This document shows, piece after piece, positions 50,730 to 61,016 of a DNA stretch of 64,000 nt (its first letter is position 1; each line of letters opens with the position of its first letter). Source of the DNA: a gamma proteobacterium HTCC2207 (lineage in GTDB: Bacteria > Pseudomonadota > Gammaproteobacteria > Pseudomonadales > Porticoccaceae); assembly GCA_905182855.1 (NCBI GenBank), contig CAJJDA010000004.1:62001-126000 (forward strand), in the 5' to 3' direction. Position numbers and translations under genes: made by a program. Under the pieces are notes generated by a model. It was not told where the DNA came from. It saw only the letters and a program-made list of their open reading frames with translations, and ran no database searches.

Positions 50730-51983
50730 ATGCACAGTACTATCACCACCCAAGGCTCGAGCCTCTTCATGGAAGATGTCGCGCTTGCCGATATTGCTAC
50801 TCAGTTTGGGACGCCTTGCTATGCGTACAGCAAAAAGGCTATCACCAAGAATTTTAATGCCTATCAGACCGCTCTTGCAGGTCGTGATCACCTGATTTGC
50901 TATGCGGTCAAGTCCAATTCCAATATTGCTGTGTTGCAAACGTTGGCCAATCTAGGGGCTGGCTTCGATATTGTCTCTCTCGGTGAACTGGAGAGAGTGT
51001 TGATGGCTGGTGGTGATCCTTGCAAGATTGTCTATTCTGGCGTTGCCAAAAATGCAGCAGATATGCAACGCGCATTAGAAGTGGGTATTCACTGTTTTAA
51101 TGTCGAGTCGGAAGCAGAGTTGGCAGTGCTTAATGCTACTGCAACTAAATTAGGCTTACTAGCCCCTGTGTCACTGCGAGTTAATCCCGATGTGGATGCC
51201 AAGACGCATCCCTATATCTCAACGGGTTTAAAAGAAAATAAGTTCGGCATTGATATCAATCTGGCACCTGAGGTCTATCGGCGTGCTGCCTCTATGGATA
51301 ATATTTCAGTAATCGGTGTTGACTTTCATATTGGCTCACAGCTGACAGAAATCCAACCATTTGTTGATGCGGTGGATCGACTCCTAGTGCTGGTTGATGA
51401 GTTGCAAGCTATGGGCATTAAGCTTCAGCATATTGATATCGGTGGCGGCCTTGGCGTGCGCTATCAAGATGAGACTGCACCGTCAGCTGCGGCCTATCTG
51501 GACGCTCTGCTGCCCCGAATGGCTGGACGTCATGAAACCGTAGTTCTGGAACCCGGTCGCTCGATTACGGCTAATGCCGGGGTTCTGCTGACGCGAGTTG
51601 AGTACCTGAAAAGCAACGGTAGCAAAAATTTTGCCATTGTCGATGCAGCCATGAACGATATGCTAAGGCCAGCGCTGTATCAGGCCTGGATGGACATTCA
51701 ACCGGTCACAGCTAATCATGGATCAAAAGAGACCTTTGATGTGGTGGGCCCTGTGTGCGAAACAGGCGACTTTTTAGGGAAAGATCGAGACCTTGCCATT
51801 GTGCAGGGCGACATACTCTGTCTTTACTCTGCAGGCGCCTACGGTTTTGTCATGAGTTCAAACTATAATAGCCGTCCTCGGGCCGCCGAAGTTATGATCG
51901 ATGGTAGTCGGATGCATCGGATACGCGCAAGGGAGACCCTACAAGATTTGGTCAGAGGTGAGCAGTTGCTGCCTGCAGACTAG
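50730..51983 (+). CDS. lysA: Diaminopimelate decarboxylase
   Basis: PLP enzyme converting meso-diaminopimelate to lysine. 417 residues. The Schiff-base Lys is in CYAVKSNSNIAVL (about residue 60). The glycine-rich phosphate loop is HIDIGGGLGVRY, and the substrate-binding ELEPGR-type segment reads VVLEPGRSITANAG. The active-site Cys of the partner subunit is in VGPVCETGDFLG, followed by GAYGFVMSSNYNSRPRAAEV. Downstream dapF makes the substrate, so lptM-lysA-dapF links lysine and wall precursor supply. Confidence 0.97.
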   Translation: MHSTITTQGSSLFMEDVALADIATQFGTPCYAYSKKAITKNFNAYQTALAGRDHLICYAVKSNSNIAVLQTLANLGAGFDIVSLGELERVLMAGGDPCKIVYSGVAKNAADMQRALEVGIHCFNVESEAELAVLNATATKLGLLAPVSLRVNPDVDAKTHPYISTGLKENKFGIDINLAPEVYRRAASMDNISVIGVDFHIGSQLTEIQPFVDAVDRLLVLVDELQAMGIKLQHIDIGGGLGVRYQDETAPSAAAYLDALLPRMAGRHETVVLEPGRSITANAGVLLTRVEYLKSNGSKNFAIVDAAMNDMLRPALYQAWMDIQPVTANHGSKETFDVVGPVCETGDFLGKDRDLAIVQGDILCLYSAGAYGFVMSSNYNSRPRAAEVMIDGSRMHRIRARETLQDLVRGEQLLPAD

Positions 51984-52134
51984 CCGATTTCTAGACGGTC
52001 TTTGCCTGACGGGCCGACTCTTTAAGAGCTTAAAAAGGTCTCTGAGAGCATTGAATTTGTACACAATAGGAGCCTATTAAGGCGGTCTATAATACTCTGA
52101 TTAAGAAAAACAGCAGCCCTGTAATGGTCTCAAT

Positions 52135-52965
52135 ATGTTAATGAAATTTACCAAAATGCACGGCTTAGGCAATGACTTCGTCGTTATTGACGCGCTGACG
52201 CAAAATGTCCGCATCTCAGGGTCTATGGTAAGACGTTTATCGGACCGCGCACACGGTATTGGCTGTGACCAAATTTTAGTGGTTGAACCGCCAACAGAAA
52301 AAGATATCGACTTTGATTATCGAATATTTAATCAGGACGGTGCTGAGGTGGAACAATGTGGCAATGGTGCTCGCTGTCTCGCTCGATTTGTAAAAGATCG
52401 CAAACTCACTGGCAAGAGTTCGATTCGGGTTAAGACTGTCAACCGAGTAATGAATCTAAAAATAAACGCTGATAATTCAGTCCGCGTGGATATGGGCGTG
52501 CCCCTGTTAGAACCTTCGGAAATCCCCTTTGAGGCGAGTCTGAAATCTCTCCTGTATGACATTGATATAGCCGGCCATAGCTACAGCATCTCCGCCGTCT
52601 CCATGGGCAACCCCCATGCCATTTTACAGGTCGATGACGTCCAGGCCGCTCCTGTTGCTGTGCTTGGTGCGCAGCTAGAATGCCATGAAAGATTCCCCAA
52701 TCGCGTGAATGCTGGATTTATGCAGGTGGTTGATCGCAAGCAGCTGAATCTGCGCGTGTTTGAGCGTGGTGCCGGGGAAACACAAGCCTGCGGATCAGGT
52801 GCTTGCGCCGCTGCAGTGGCAGCTATGCGGCTGGAACTGGTAGACTCTCAGGTAACCGTCCACCTAACCAGTGGTGATCTAACAATTGAGTGGCAGGGTG
52901 AGGGTGAGTCTCTAATAATGACCGGACCAGCCGTCACCGTTTTTCACGGGCGAATACGAATATGA
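52135..52965 (+). CDS. dapF: Diaminopimelate epimerase
   Basis: Interconverts LL- and meso-diaminopimelate with two cysteines acting as acid and base. 276 residues (E. coli 274). MLMKFTKMHGLGNDFVVID opens the protein, the first catalytic Cys is in EQCGNGARCLARF, and the second is in ACGSGACAAAVAA. Start ATG 52135 is used; ATG 52141 is two codons later and equally possible. A TATAAT box at 52088-52093 in the 151-bp gap after lysA suggests an extra promoter. It overlaps the DUF484 gene by 4 bp. Confidence 0.97.
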   Translation: MLMKFTKMHGLGNDFVVIDALTQNVRISGSMVRRLSDRAHGIGCDQILVVEPPTEKDIDFDYRIFNQDGAEVEQCGNGARCLARFVKDRKLTGKSSIRVKTVNRVMNLKINADNSVRVDMGVPLLEPSEIPFEASLKSLLYDIDIAGHSYSISAVSMGNPHAILQVDDVQAAPVAVLGAQLECHERFPNRVNAGFMQVVDRKQLNLRVFERGAGETQACGSGACAAAVAAMRLELVDSQVTVHLTSGDLTIEWQGEGESLIMTGPAVTVFHGRIRI

Positions 52966-53654
52966 CTGAAGTAAAGCAGGACGATCCAACGATTAAAATC
53001 GTGCGTGAGTTTTTGCGTGACAACCCAACCTTTCTCGACAACCATCAAGATATTTTAGAGTCCATGGATTTGCCCCATCACAGTGGCAACGCTGTTTCGC
53101 TAGTTGAGCGTCAAGTTAGTGTGATGCGGGACCGCAATACAGAGATACGTGCTCGTCTCGACAACATTCTGGCGACAGCTCAGGATAATGATCAGTTGTT
53201 TGAAAAAACAAAACAGCTAGTACTGAAACTTTTAGAGGCTAAAAATCTATCGACACTCGTAGAAGCAGTGCATGAGAGTTTAGGCAAAGACTATCAGATT
53301 GAGTTTTATAGCCTGACTCTATTCGGCACTCAAGAAACCCTGCCCAAAACAATGGCTCGCGTAGTCCAAGTGGAACAGGCTAACGAACAGATCGGCACTC
53401 TACTAAGTGCTAATCGTGTTGTCTGCGGAGTACTACGCGAAGAGGAGATGACATTTTTATTTGGCGACAATGGCGCTCAGGTTGGCTCTGCCGCTTCTAT
53501 CCCTCTGTGTTATAACAATCTCTATGGCATACTTGCGGTGGGCAATGCTGACCCTAACTTTTACACTGGTAGCATGGGAACCTTATTTTTAAGCTATATC
53601 GGCGAGGTTTTGAGTCGCCTCATACCTCAGCACCTCAGTGATGCAGAAAAATAA
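52962..53654 (+). CDS. DUF484 family protein
   Basis: A 230-residue DUF484 (COG3159) protein of unknown function; the fold is GAF-like. The N-terminal block IVREFLRDNPTFLDNHQDIL and VSLVERQVSVMRDRNTEIRA (a predicted helix/coiled coil) are family hallmarks. They are followed by a GAF-like region ending AASIPLCYNNLYGILAVGN and FYTGSMGTLFLSYIGEVLSR. It is coupled to dapF by a 4-bp overlap. In most gammaproteobacteria xerC comes next, but here the next gene is the convergent rnr, only 20 bp away. Confidence 0.92.
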   Translation: MTEVKQDDPTIKIVREFLRDNPTFLDNHQDILESMDLPHHSGNAVSLVERQVSVMRDRNTEIRARLDNILATAQDNDQLFEKTKQLVLKLLEAKNLSTLVEAVHESLGKDYQIEFYSLTLFGTQETLPKTMARVVQVEQANEQIGTLLSANRVVCGVLREEEMTFLFGDNGAQVGSAASIPLCYNNLYGILAVGNADPNFYTGSMGTLFLSYIGEVLSRLIPQHLSDAEK

Positions 53655-53674
53655 TCCTCTTTAAAGCCTCACAT

Positions 53675-56169
53675 TCAGGCTGGTGGCTTGTTCTTTTTCC
53701 TTGCACCAGTACCTGCGGCCGGGGCGCCATTCGGTGCACCCGAACGACTCTTTTTCGCTCCAGATTTACGTTTCCTTGAGGCGGATTTCTTTTTACTAGA
53801 AGAGCTATCTGAATTGCCCTCAGTACCACGACGCTTTTTGTTTTTGCCAGGTTCAGGCGATGATTGCCCCCTCTTTCCGGAGGATTTCTTTTTTCTTGAT
53901 TGGTTTGATTTTGGCTCCGGTTGACTGCTGGTGTGCCCCATCTCAACCAATTCAAAGTCAATTTTTCGCTCTTCCAAATTAACGCGAACAACTTTGACGG
54001 TCAACTGCTGTCCCAAGCGAAAAACTCTGCCCGTGCGCTCGCCAATCATGCGATGCTGAGACGCCTCGTGGTAGTAATAATCTTTAGGCAAGCCTGTCAC
54101 ATGAATGAGTCCTTCGACATACAACTCATCTAACATCACAAATAAACCAAAGCCGGTTACCGCACTGACCAACCCAGTGTACTCCTCTCCTACCCTGTCC
54201 ATTAGATATTCACACTTTAACCAGTTAACAACGTCACGAGTGGCCTCATCGGCACGGCGCTCGGTTACCGACAGATGCTCGCCCGTCTCCTGCAGACGCC
54301 CTAGGTCGTAGGGGTAAATAGTCTCAATGGCTAGGTTTTTGACACCCTCGACCCGCTTTACCTGAGCGACTTTCTTAGTGCCCCTAATCAAGCTCCTTAT
54401 CGCTCGGTGAACCAACAGATCGGCATAACGCCGAATAGGCGATGTAAAATGTGTGTAGGCATCAAAAGCCAGGCCAAAATGCCCCAGGTTTTCTGGCTGA
54501 TACACCGCCTGACTCATAGACCGCAGCATAACGGTCTGGATAACCGAAGCATCATCGCGGCCTTTGACCGCCCGCAATACACGCTGATAATCCTCAGGCT
54601 GGGGATCCTCACCGCCCCCTAAACCAATACCCAACTCGCCTAAAAAGTCTCTGACAGAGGACAGCCTCTCCTCGCTAGGGCCTTCATGCACGCGATACAG
54701 TGCCGGAATTTTAACTTTCTCCAAAAACTCCGCTGAACAAACATTGGCGCACAGCATGCATTCCTCAATTAATCTATGAGCTTCAGTGCGTTCGACTGGA
54801 ATAATCTGACTTATCTTGCGCTGACCATCAAATAAAATGCGTGTTTCCTTGGTCTCAAAATCTATCGCACCACGCTTTGCGCGTCGGCGGTGGAGTACTT
54901 TGTACATATCATGTAGGGCATCAACCTCGGGTAAAATTGAGGCAAATTGCTTGCGAATACCCACATCATCGCCATTGTCTTTCTCAGCTATAATATGAGC
55001 CACCTGAGAATAGGTCATGCGCGCATGAGAATGCATCACCGCCTCGGAAAACTGATAGCGCGTCACCTCTCCCTGCGGATTAATCTGCATCTCGCAGACC
55101 ATACAAAGGCGGTCCTCGGCAGGATTGAGTGAACAGAGGCCATTGGAAAGCTTCTCAGGCAACATGGGGACCACATGGTTGGGGAAATATACCGAGTTAC
55201 CCCGGTCGTAGGCCTCTCTGTCTAACGCCGACCCGACGGCAACGTAATGGGACACATCGGCAATAGCGACTGTGAGCGACCATCCCCCTCGAGATTTAGG
55301 CTGACAGTGCACCGCATCATCAAAATCGCGGGCATCTTCACCATCAATGGTAATTAAAGGTAGCTGTCGAAGGTCCATACGGAGTTCTTTGTCTTGCACC
55401 TGATCGGGTATCGCATCAGTCTCGGTAGCTACTTCGTCATTCCACTCGTAGGGAATTCCATAGTTACGAATGGCCATGTCTACTTCTAAACCAGGATCTA
55501 GATGTTCGCCGAGCACTTCAGCAGATATGACCGACAGGGAGGTTATTCCGCGAGGGCGGCTCCACGATATCAACCACCACGATCTGACCGGGCATTGCTC
55601 CCGACCTTTCCGCGGGAATTAAAATATCCTGACTAATACGAGGATTGTCCGCGCGGACAAAGCTAATGCCACTTTCGTTAAAGTAACGCCCCACCAGCTG
55701 CTGTGGTATTTCTTTCGACAACATCCACGAGACTGCCGTCTGGACGACCACGGCGATCCCAGCCGGCAATGCGAACTAAAACAACATCACCGTCAAAGAC
55801 ACGACGCATCTGGGCACTAGAGAGATAGATATCCTGACCGTCCCCTTGAACCGGTTTAACAAAACCATATCCTTCGGGGTGCCCAATAACACGCCCCTTG
55901 ACCAGATTCAGCTTATCAAGAGTCCCATAACCACCAAGGCGATTGCGGGCCACCTGACCATCTCTCTCCATAGCCCGCAAGCGACGTCGCATAGCCTCAA
56001 TCTGTTGTTCATCAACTAAATTCAACGCTAAGCAGACTTCTTCATGGGTGACTGGACCCACGCTCTCCCTCAGGAAGTCGAGAACGAATTCGCGGCTAGG
56101 AACGGGGCTATCGTAGTTAGACGCCTCTCGAGTCGCATAGGGATCAAGATTTAGGGGGGGCTTTGCCAT
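53675..56169 (-). CDS. rnr: Ribonuclease R (two frameshifts)
   Basis: 3'-5' exoribonuclease able to degrade structured RNA. Order: N-terminal winged-helix block (SPVPSREFVLDFLRESVGP), cold-shock domains (LYLSSxQ form IYLSSAQMRRVFDGDVVLV), RNB domain with metal-binding Asp residues in TIDGEDARDFDDAV, and S1 domain (FGLFVMLDELYVEGLIHVTG). A lysine/serine-rich tail of about 80 residues follows. Three overlapping frames must be joined: one extra base near 55704 (NTT to QQLVGRYF) and one in GGG 55554-55556 (VEP to PRGITSLSV). This gives 830 residues (E. coli 813). ATG 56169 is the likely start, and TTG 56193 is an alternative. Both breaks look like consensus insertions. Confidence 0.94.
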
Positions 56170-56352
56170 AGGTTTTATAATCTGTGTGGTCAATAATGTT
56201 TATATTAGTGGATTACCTCCAGTCTATGTCTTATATGACGGCGAGTAAAAGAAATTCGCAAGGTAAACCTAGACAGTCCAGCCCCGTCATCAGCATTTTT
56301 TATAAGTTTGAAGGTCGGTCACTGGAGGGCACGACGTGAAATTTGTTAGGCA

Positions 56353-56381
56353 ATAAGAAAAGGCGACCTCATTGGCCGCCT
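56353..56381 (-). terminator. Terminator after rplS
   Basis: On the minus strand AGGCG and CGCCT arms (56377-56381 and 56361-56365) enclose GGCCAATGAGGT, with partial extra pairing, and are followed by TTTTCTTATT. It lies 33 bp past the rplS stop and separates the rpsP-rimM-trmD-rplS operon from rnr. Confidence 0.75.
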
Positions 56382-56413
56382 CTTTAAACACTATGCAAGT
56401 AACGTTTGGTTAC

Positions 56414-56770
56414 TTAGCCAAGCTTTTCTTTGATACGTGCAGATCGACCTGAACGCTCGCGCAAGTAATAAAGTTTAGCGCGACGGACAGCGCCGCGGCG
56501 TTTCACTTCAATGCTATCGACCAACGGACTATAGGTTTGGAATGTACGCTCTACCCCTATACCGTTAGATATTTTACGGACAGTAAATGCTGAATTCAGC
56601 TGCCGGTTGCGCTTAGCTAAAACAACACCTTCAAACGCCTGAAGACGCTCTCGGGTACCCTCTTTCACCTTGACCTGCACGATTATGGTGTCTCCGGGAC
56701 TGAAATCGGGAATTTCTTTACTCATCTGCTCTTTTTCAAGCGCAGCAATAATAGATACTTTATTTGACAT
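56414..56770 (-). CDS. rplS: 50S ribosomal protein L19
   Basis: Large-subunit protein at the 30S-50S interface. Start ATG 56770 ([16 protein letters not shown]) with GAGGAG upstream gives 118 residues (E. coli 115). Motifs are [53 protein letters not shown] and the basic [19 protein letters not shown]. It is the last gene of the rpsP-rimM-trmD-rplS operon, closed by the terminator at 56353-56381. Confidence 0.98.
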   Translation of the reverse strand: MSNKVSIIAALEKEQMSKEIPDFSPGDTIIVQVKVKEGTRERLQAFEGVVLAKRNRQLNSAFTVRKISNGIGVERTFQTYSPLVDSIEVKRRGAVRRAKLYYLRERSGRSARIKEKLG

Positions 56771-56841
56771 TTCTTGCTCCTCAATTTTCATTGGTTGGTG
56801 GCAATGCCACCTGATTTAGAGCTCTGTACAGAGAGGATAAG

Positions 56842-57594
56842 TTATCCGTTCTTATCATCTGCCAGCGCAGTACTCGCTTCCTTAAGTAGAGCCTGTTGCT
56901 CTTTATTGAGCGCCAGACGATCCAGTAAATCGGGTCTTCTTTGCTGTGTTCGCATTAATGACTGTTGCAAACGCCAACGTCGTATTTTTTCATGGTTACC
57001 AGAGAGCAATATCGCCGGTACCTGCCGCCCATTTTGCTCCTCTGGCCGGGTATAGTGCGGACAATCTAGCAGGCCATTGGCAAATGAATCCTGATCAGCT
57101 GAATCCTGATGTCCAAGAGCGCCAGGTATCTGCCGAATCAACGCATCCATTAGTACCATTGATGGAAGCTCTCCGCCACTGAGAACATAGTCGCCTATAG
57201 ACCATTCCTCATCGACTTCCATTTCAATCAATCTTTCGTCGATACCCTCATAGCGCCCGGCAATCAAAACAAGTGACCGCTCTGCGGCGAAACCATTAAT
57301 GTCTGTCTGCTTGAGCACCTTGCCCTGAGGGGATAAGTACACTACCAATGAGTCCTGGCCTGTCCACTCTCTGGCGGCCACTAGGGCTCTGCGCAGAGGC
57401 TCGATAAGCATCACCATACCGGGGCCTCCCCCGTAGGGTCTAGCGTCCACTGTCCGGTGACGATCTTCGGTGAAATCTCGTGGGTTGAAACTAGCCACCT
57501 CAACCAACCCTTCTTTCACGGCCCGACCACTTATACCGAAATCAGTCAGCGCTGCAAACATTTCCGGAAACAGAGTAATCAATGCAATCTTCAT
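56842..57594 (-). CDS. trmD: tRNA (guanine-37-N1)-methyltransferase
   Basis: Adds m1G37 next to the anticodon, preventing frameshifting. 250 residues (E. coli 255). The SPOUT knot is seen in [34 protein letters not shown] (parts: GRYEGIDER and [10 protein letters not shown]). [16 protein letters not shown] opens the protein, [14 protein letters not shown] is the substrate loop, and [11 protein letters not shown] follows. It lies between rimM (29 bp) and rplS in the ribosome/tRNA operon. Confidence 0.98.
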   Translation of the reverse strand: MKIALITLFPEMFAALTDFGISGRAVKEGLVEVASFNPRDFTEDRHRTVDARPYGGGPGMVMLIEPLRRALVAAREWTGQDSLVVYLSPQGKVLKQTDINGFAAERSLVLIAGRYEGIDERLIEMEVDEEWSIGDYVLSGGELPSMVLMDALIRQIPGALGHQDSADQDSFANGLLDCPHYTRPEEQNGRQVPAILLSGNHEKIRRWRLQQSLMRTQQRRPDLLDRLALNKEQQALLKEASTALADDKNG

Positions 57595-57623
57595 TCATCT
57601 CACCTCTGTTACCGCGCTGTCGC

Positions 57624-58145
57624 CTAAAACTCTGGATCCCAAATCACATCAATCTTTTTCGCAGTCATGTCAACCTGAGTGACAAACTGCTCCACATAGG
57701 GAATTAAGCGTTCTTCACGATCGATGCTCTCCGTGTCTCCCTTTATCACCAGCACATCGTTCGCGCCTGTCTCTAAAAGGGACTTAACCACACCAAGGCG
57801 AATCTGCTGCCCCTCAAACTCGCTCACGACCGACAGGCCTACCAGCTGATGCCAGTAGAAGTCTCCCTGAATCAGATTGGGGAGCAAGCCCTTATCAATT
57901 GAAATGTCTTGATTACACCAGGAGCGGGCATCATCGCGATCATCCACTCCTTTGATGTGCACGACCAGTCCATCGCCGTGACGCTTCCATTCCTCGACAA
58001 TGACTTGCTTCCGTCCAGCTTCGGTATCAATCCACCAAGGTTCATATCCAAATAAGGCTTCCACCTGATCAGTATACGAAAACACCTTCACCCAGCCACG
58101 GACACCAAAAACTGCAGTTATCCGCCCGACGACAAGTGTTTCCAA
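57624..58145 (-). CDS. rimM: Ribosome maturation factor RimM
   Basis: Assists assembly of the 30S head through contact with S19. 173 residues (E. coli 182). The N-terminal barrel has VVGRITAVFGVRGWVKVFSY, and the PRC-barrel has FYWHQLVGLSVVSEFEGQ and ETGANDVLVIKGD. The end LIPYVEQFVTQVDMTAKKID is typical. It lies 26 bp after rpsP and 29 bp before trmD, so it belongs to one operon. Confidence 0.96.
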   Translation of the reverse strand: METLVVGRITAVFGVRGWVKVFSYTDQVEALFGYEPWWIDTEAGRKQVIVEEWKRHGDGLVVHIKGVDDRDDARSWCNQDISIDKGLLPNLIQGDFYWHQLVGLSVVSEFEGQQIRLGVVKSLLETGANDVLVIKGDTESIDREERLIPYVEQFVTQVDMTAKKIDVIWDPEF

Positions 58146-58171
58146 ACCCTACTCCCGAGACGCAGATCTAA

Positions 58172-58423
58172 CTAGGCTGCGACTTTAGCCGCCTCTTTGA
58201 GCAGAGCTGAAACACGTTCGCTGACCTGAGCGCCCTGGCCCTGCCAATAGGTGACGCGCTCAAGATCTACACGCAGACGCTCTTCGGCACCGCGAGCAAT
58301 GGGGTTAAAAAAGCCAATTCGCTCAATGTAACGAGCATCACGCGCGTTTCGTGAGTCAGAGACTGTTATGTGGTAAAAGGGACGTTTTTTAGCGCCGCCA
58401 CGAGCCAATCTAATTGTTACCAT
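58172..58423 (-). CDS. rpsP: 30S ribosomal protein S16
   Basis: Small-subunit protein needed for 30S assembly. 83 residues (E. coli 82). [20 protein letters not shown] and [20 protein letters not shown] are the family signatures. It is the first gene of rpsP-rimM-trmD-rplS. The 218-bp gap from ffh probably contains the operon promoter. Confidence 0.98.
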   Translation of the reverse strand: MVTIRLARGGAKKRPFYHITVSDSRNARDARYIERIGFFNPIARGAEERLRVDLERVTYWQGQGAQVSERVSALLKEAAKVAA

Positions 58424-58530
58424 TTACTAAAATCCTGTGTTCAAGCGGCATTATCGCCAGACTTGATGCCTAATTAAGTACCTATTCATGTGCCACGCCA
58501 CCAAAACGTGAGCTCCACGAAAGGCGCGGT

Positions 58531-58559
58531 ATATTACGCCAAAAGGATTCGAAAGGAAA
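58531..58559 (-). promoter_or_regulatory. Candidate promoter of the rpsP operon
   Basis: On the minus strand TTTCCT (58554-58559) and TAATAT (58531-58536) are 17 bp apart, about 110 bp before the rpsP start. A better -35 (TTGACC, 58594-58599) lies farther upstream but lacks a good -10. The assignment is tentative. Confidence 0.3.
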
Positions 58560-58641
58560 CCTCTTTAAAGTAAATTAAATGGGTTTTGCTGAGGGTCAAT
58601 TGTGGATCCAAACGACGATTTTCAGACTGCTGGCCTGCAGA

Positions 58642-60026
58642 CTAACGCCTAGGGAACCCGCCCGGGGGTAATCCACCCCCTGAAGGCATCATCCCGCTCA
58701 TGCCGCGCATCATATTTTGCATGCCCTTACCCTTCATTTTCTTCATCATCTTACCCATTTGCTTATGCTGTTTGAGCAGTCTATTCAAGTCCTGAATACT
58801 GGTTCCCGACCCAACGGTTATACGTCTTTTACGCGAGCCATTGAGTATGTCGGGGTTGGCCCGCTCCTTGGGTGTCATCGAGTCAATAATGCACTCCATG
58901 CGACCAAATTGATTGGCCACCTCAGGTTGCTGCGCCATCTGACCCATGCTGCCCATGCCAGGCAGCTTGTCCATCAACCCCGCCATGCCACCCATACTCT
59001 TCATCTGCTGCAGCTGTTCGCGCAGGTCTTCAAGATCAAATCCTTTACCTTTAAGAACCTTTTTCGCCAGCCGCTCTGCTTTCTTTTTATCGACCTTGCG
59101 CTCAACATCTTCGATGAGACTGAGCATATCACCCATGCCAAGTATCCGCGATGCGATTCGCTCGGGATGGAAAGGTTCGAGGGCATCAACTTTTTCACCA
59201 ACCCCTAGAAATTTAATCGGCTTCCCAGTAATGTGTCGAACTGAAAGCGCCGCACCACCGCGAGCATCGCCATCGACCTTAGTTAGTATCACCCCCGTCA
59301 GGGGCAACGCTTCATTAAAGGCTTTAGCGGTATTTACCGCATCCTGGCCAATCATAGCGTCGATCACAAATAATGTTTCAACTGGGTTGGCCGCCAGCAT
59401 GGATCTCTTTAATTTCGGCCATCATGTCATCATCAATTGCCAAACGACCGGCAGTATCGATAATCAATACATCAATGAACTGTGTTTTTGCCGCCGCAAT
59501 AGCCGCCTTGACAATGGCGACTGGTTTCTCATTAACGCTGCTCGGAAAGAACTCCGCACCAACCTCACCCGCTAGCGTCTTTAATTGTTCGATGGCCGCG
59601 GGACGATAGACGTCCGCGGACACCACCATGACTTTTTTCTTCTCTCTGTCACTGAGATAGCGAGATAACTTGGCTGCGGAAGTGGTTTTACCGGCACCCT
59701 GAAGCCCAGCCATTAAGATAACAGCGGGAGGCTGCTGCGCTAGATTAAGGGATTCGTTATTATTCCCCATCACCGCTTCGAGCTCGGCTCTGCACAATCT
59801 TCAAGAACTGCTGACCCGGATTCAGGCTGCTGGCAACCTCTTTGCCAAGTGCCCGACCCTTAACCAATTCTACAAATTCTTTGACCACAGGCAGCGCGAC
59901 GTCGGCCTCAAGTAAGGCCATGCGAACTTCGCGCAAGGTTTCTTCAACATTCTTCTCGGTTAGACTCGCCTTACCCGATATTTTCTTCAGGCTCAAAGAT
60001 AGGCGATCACTCAAACTTTCAAACAT
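58642..60026 (-). CDS. ffh: Signal recognition particle protein Ffh (two frameshifts)
   Basis: GTPase that binds signal sequences and 4.5S RNA for co-translational membrane targeting. The N domain starts MFESLSDRLSLSLKKI at ATG 60026. The G domain has the P-loop GLQGAGKTTSAAKL, DVYRPAA, DTAGRLAID and TKVDGDARGGAAL, and the M domain is Met-rich with the RNA-binding SGTSIQDLNRLLKQ and GMSGMMPSGGGLPPGGFPRR end. Three overlapping frames must be joined: one extra base near 59789 (IVQ to AELEAVMG) and one near 59395-59398 (HA to ANPVETLFVID). The result is 460 residues (E. coli 453). Because ffh is essential, real double disruption is implausible. Confidence 0.95.
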
Positions 60027-60149
60027 GGCCATGCTAAAGACTTCCAACTGTTCAATTAAGTGCCTTATTATAGCAATATTTATGGTCGGCCCTTCACCCT
60101 GTCTCGCGAATATGCCACACTCATTGAAAATAGTGAGCGTTTTTATTAG

Positions 60150-60944
60150 ATGATAGGCTTAATATCTGGCTTGGCGGCCGTTGCGATGTACCTTGGTGGT
60201 TTTATGCAACACCTCTGGCAGCTGCGCAAAGACCCCCAGATTAATCTCAGATCACTACAGTTAGTGGGCGGTATCGCGATTTTACTTCATGGTCTGGCCA
60301 TGAGTAGGCTCCTGTTTGTGGATAATGGCCTGGATCTAAGCCTACTGAAAATAGTTGGTTTAATGGCACTGACCATAAATACACTAGTCTTTATTAGCGG
60401 GCTGAAGAAACCACTGCATAGCCTGTTTCTGGCATTTATGCCAATCTCGGCCCTCAGCCTTTTGGCTGCTCTGATCAGCCCCAGCACTAAGGCAGTGGCG
60501 CAGATGTCCGTCACCATGCAATGCCACGTCCTGCTATCGGTACTGGCCTATAGCCTATTGGCAATTGCCGCGCTGCAGGCTCTATTATCCGGCTATCAGA
60601 ACTGGCAGCTCAAACACAAACGTCAAAATATGCTAATGCGTACCCTGCCGCCGATGCAGACGATGGAAGTCCTTTTGTTTGAAGCGATTTGGGCTGGATG
60701 GTTATTCCTGACCCTATCCCTAATTAGCGGCTTTTTGTTTCTCAATGACCTTTTAGGGCAACATCTGGCCCATAAGGTGACTTTCAGCATGGTCGCTTGG
60801 TCTGTCTATGCTATCTTACTTTGGGGGCGCCATAGTCTTGGCTGGCGCGGTCATCAGGCGATCCGTTGGTCCTGGGTGGGCTTCATTGCCATATTCCTGG
60901 GTTATATCGGCACTAAGGTGGTTTTGGAATTTATCCTCAGCTAG
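60150..60944 (+). CDS. ypjD: YpjD family inner-membrane protein (CcsA-like cytochrome assembly fold)
   Basis: A 264-residue protein with about eight membrane helices from the cytochrome-c-assembly (CcsA/CcmC) superfamily. Blocks are LRSLQLVGGIAILLHGLAMS, HVLLSVLAYSLLAIAALQAL, and WAGWLFLTLSLISGFLFLND; the heme-handling WWD motif of CcmC is absent. His residues at the helix ends (HGLAM, HVLLS, HSLGW) are kept. Function is unproven; E. coli YpjD is encoded beside ffh and yfjD, and the same order is found here. It is divergent from ffh across 123 bp. Confidence 0.88.
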   Translation: MIGLISGLAAVAMYLGGFMQHLWQLRKDPQINLRSLQLVGGIAILLHGLAMSRLLFVDNGLDLSLLKIVGLMALTINTLVFISGLKKPLHSLFLAFMPISALSLLAALISPSTKAVAQMSVTMQCHVLLSVLAYSLLAIAALQALLSGYQNWQLKHKRQNMLMRTLPPMQTMEVLLFEAIWAGWLFLTLSLISGFLFLNDLLGQHLAHKVTFSMVAWSVYAILLWGRHSLGWRGHQAIRWSWVGFIAIFLGYIGTKVVLEFILS

Positions 60945-61016
60945 CCAAAAATCCTATTGCTAAAGCGCCCAAACTAATCCAACATTGTCATCCAAAAATT
61001 ACAAAGGTTCCTTTCC

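Noticed and set aside
58610-58645. Possible terminator hairpin after ffh
   Set aside because: The AGTCTGC and GCAGTCT arms are not reverse complements of each other, and no proper T run follows.
58717-59575. Two long plus-strand open frames (His/Leu-rich and Ser/Arg-rich)
   Set aside because: Mirror images of the Met-rich and GTPase parts of ffh; composition is a by-product of the opposite strand.
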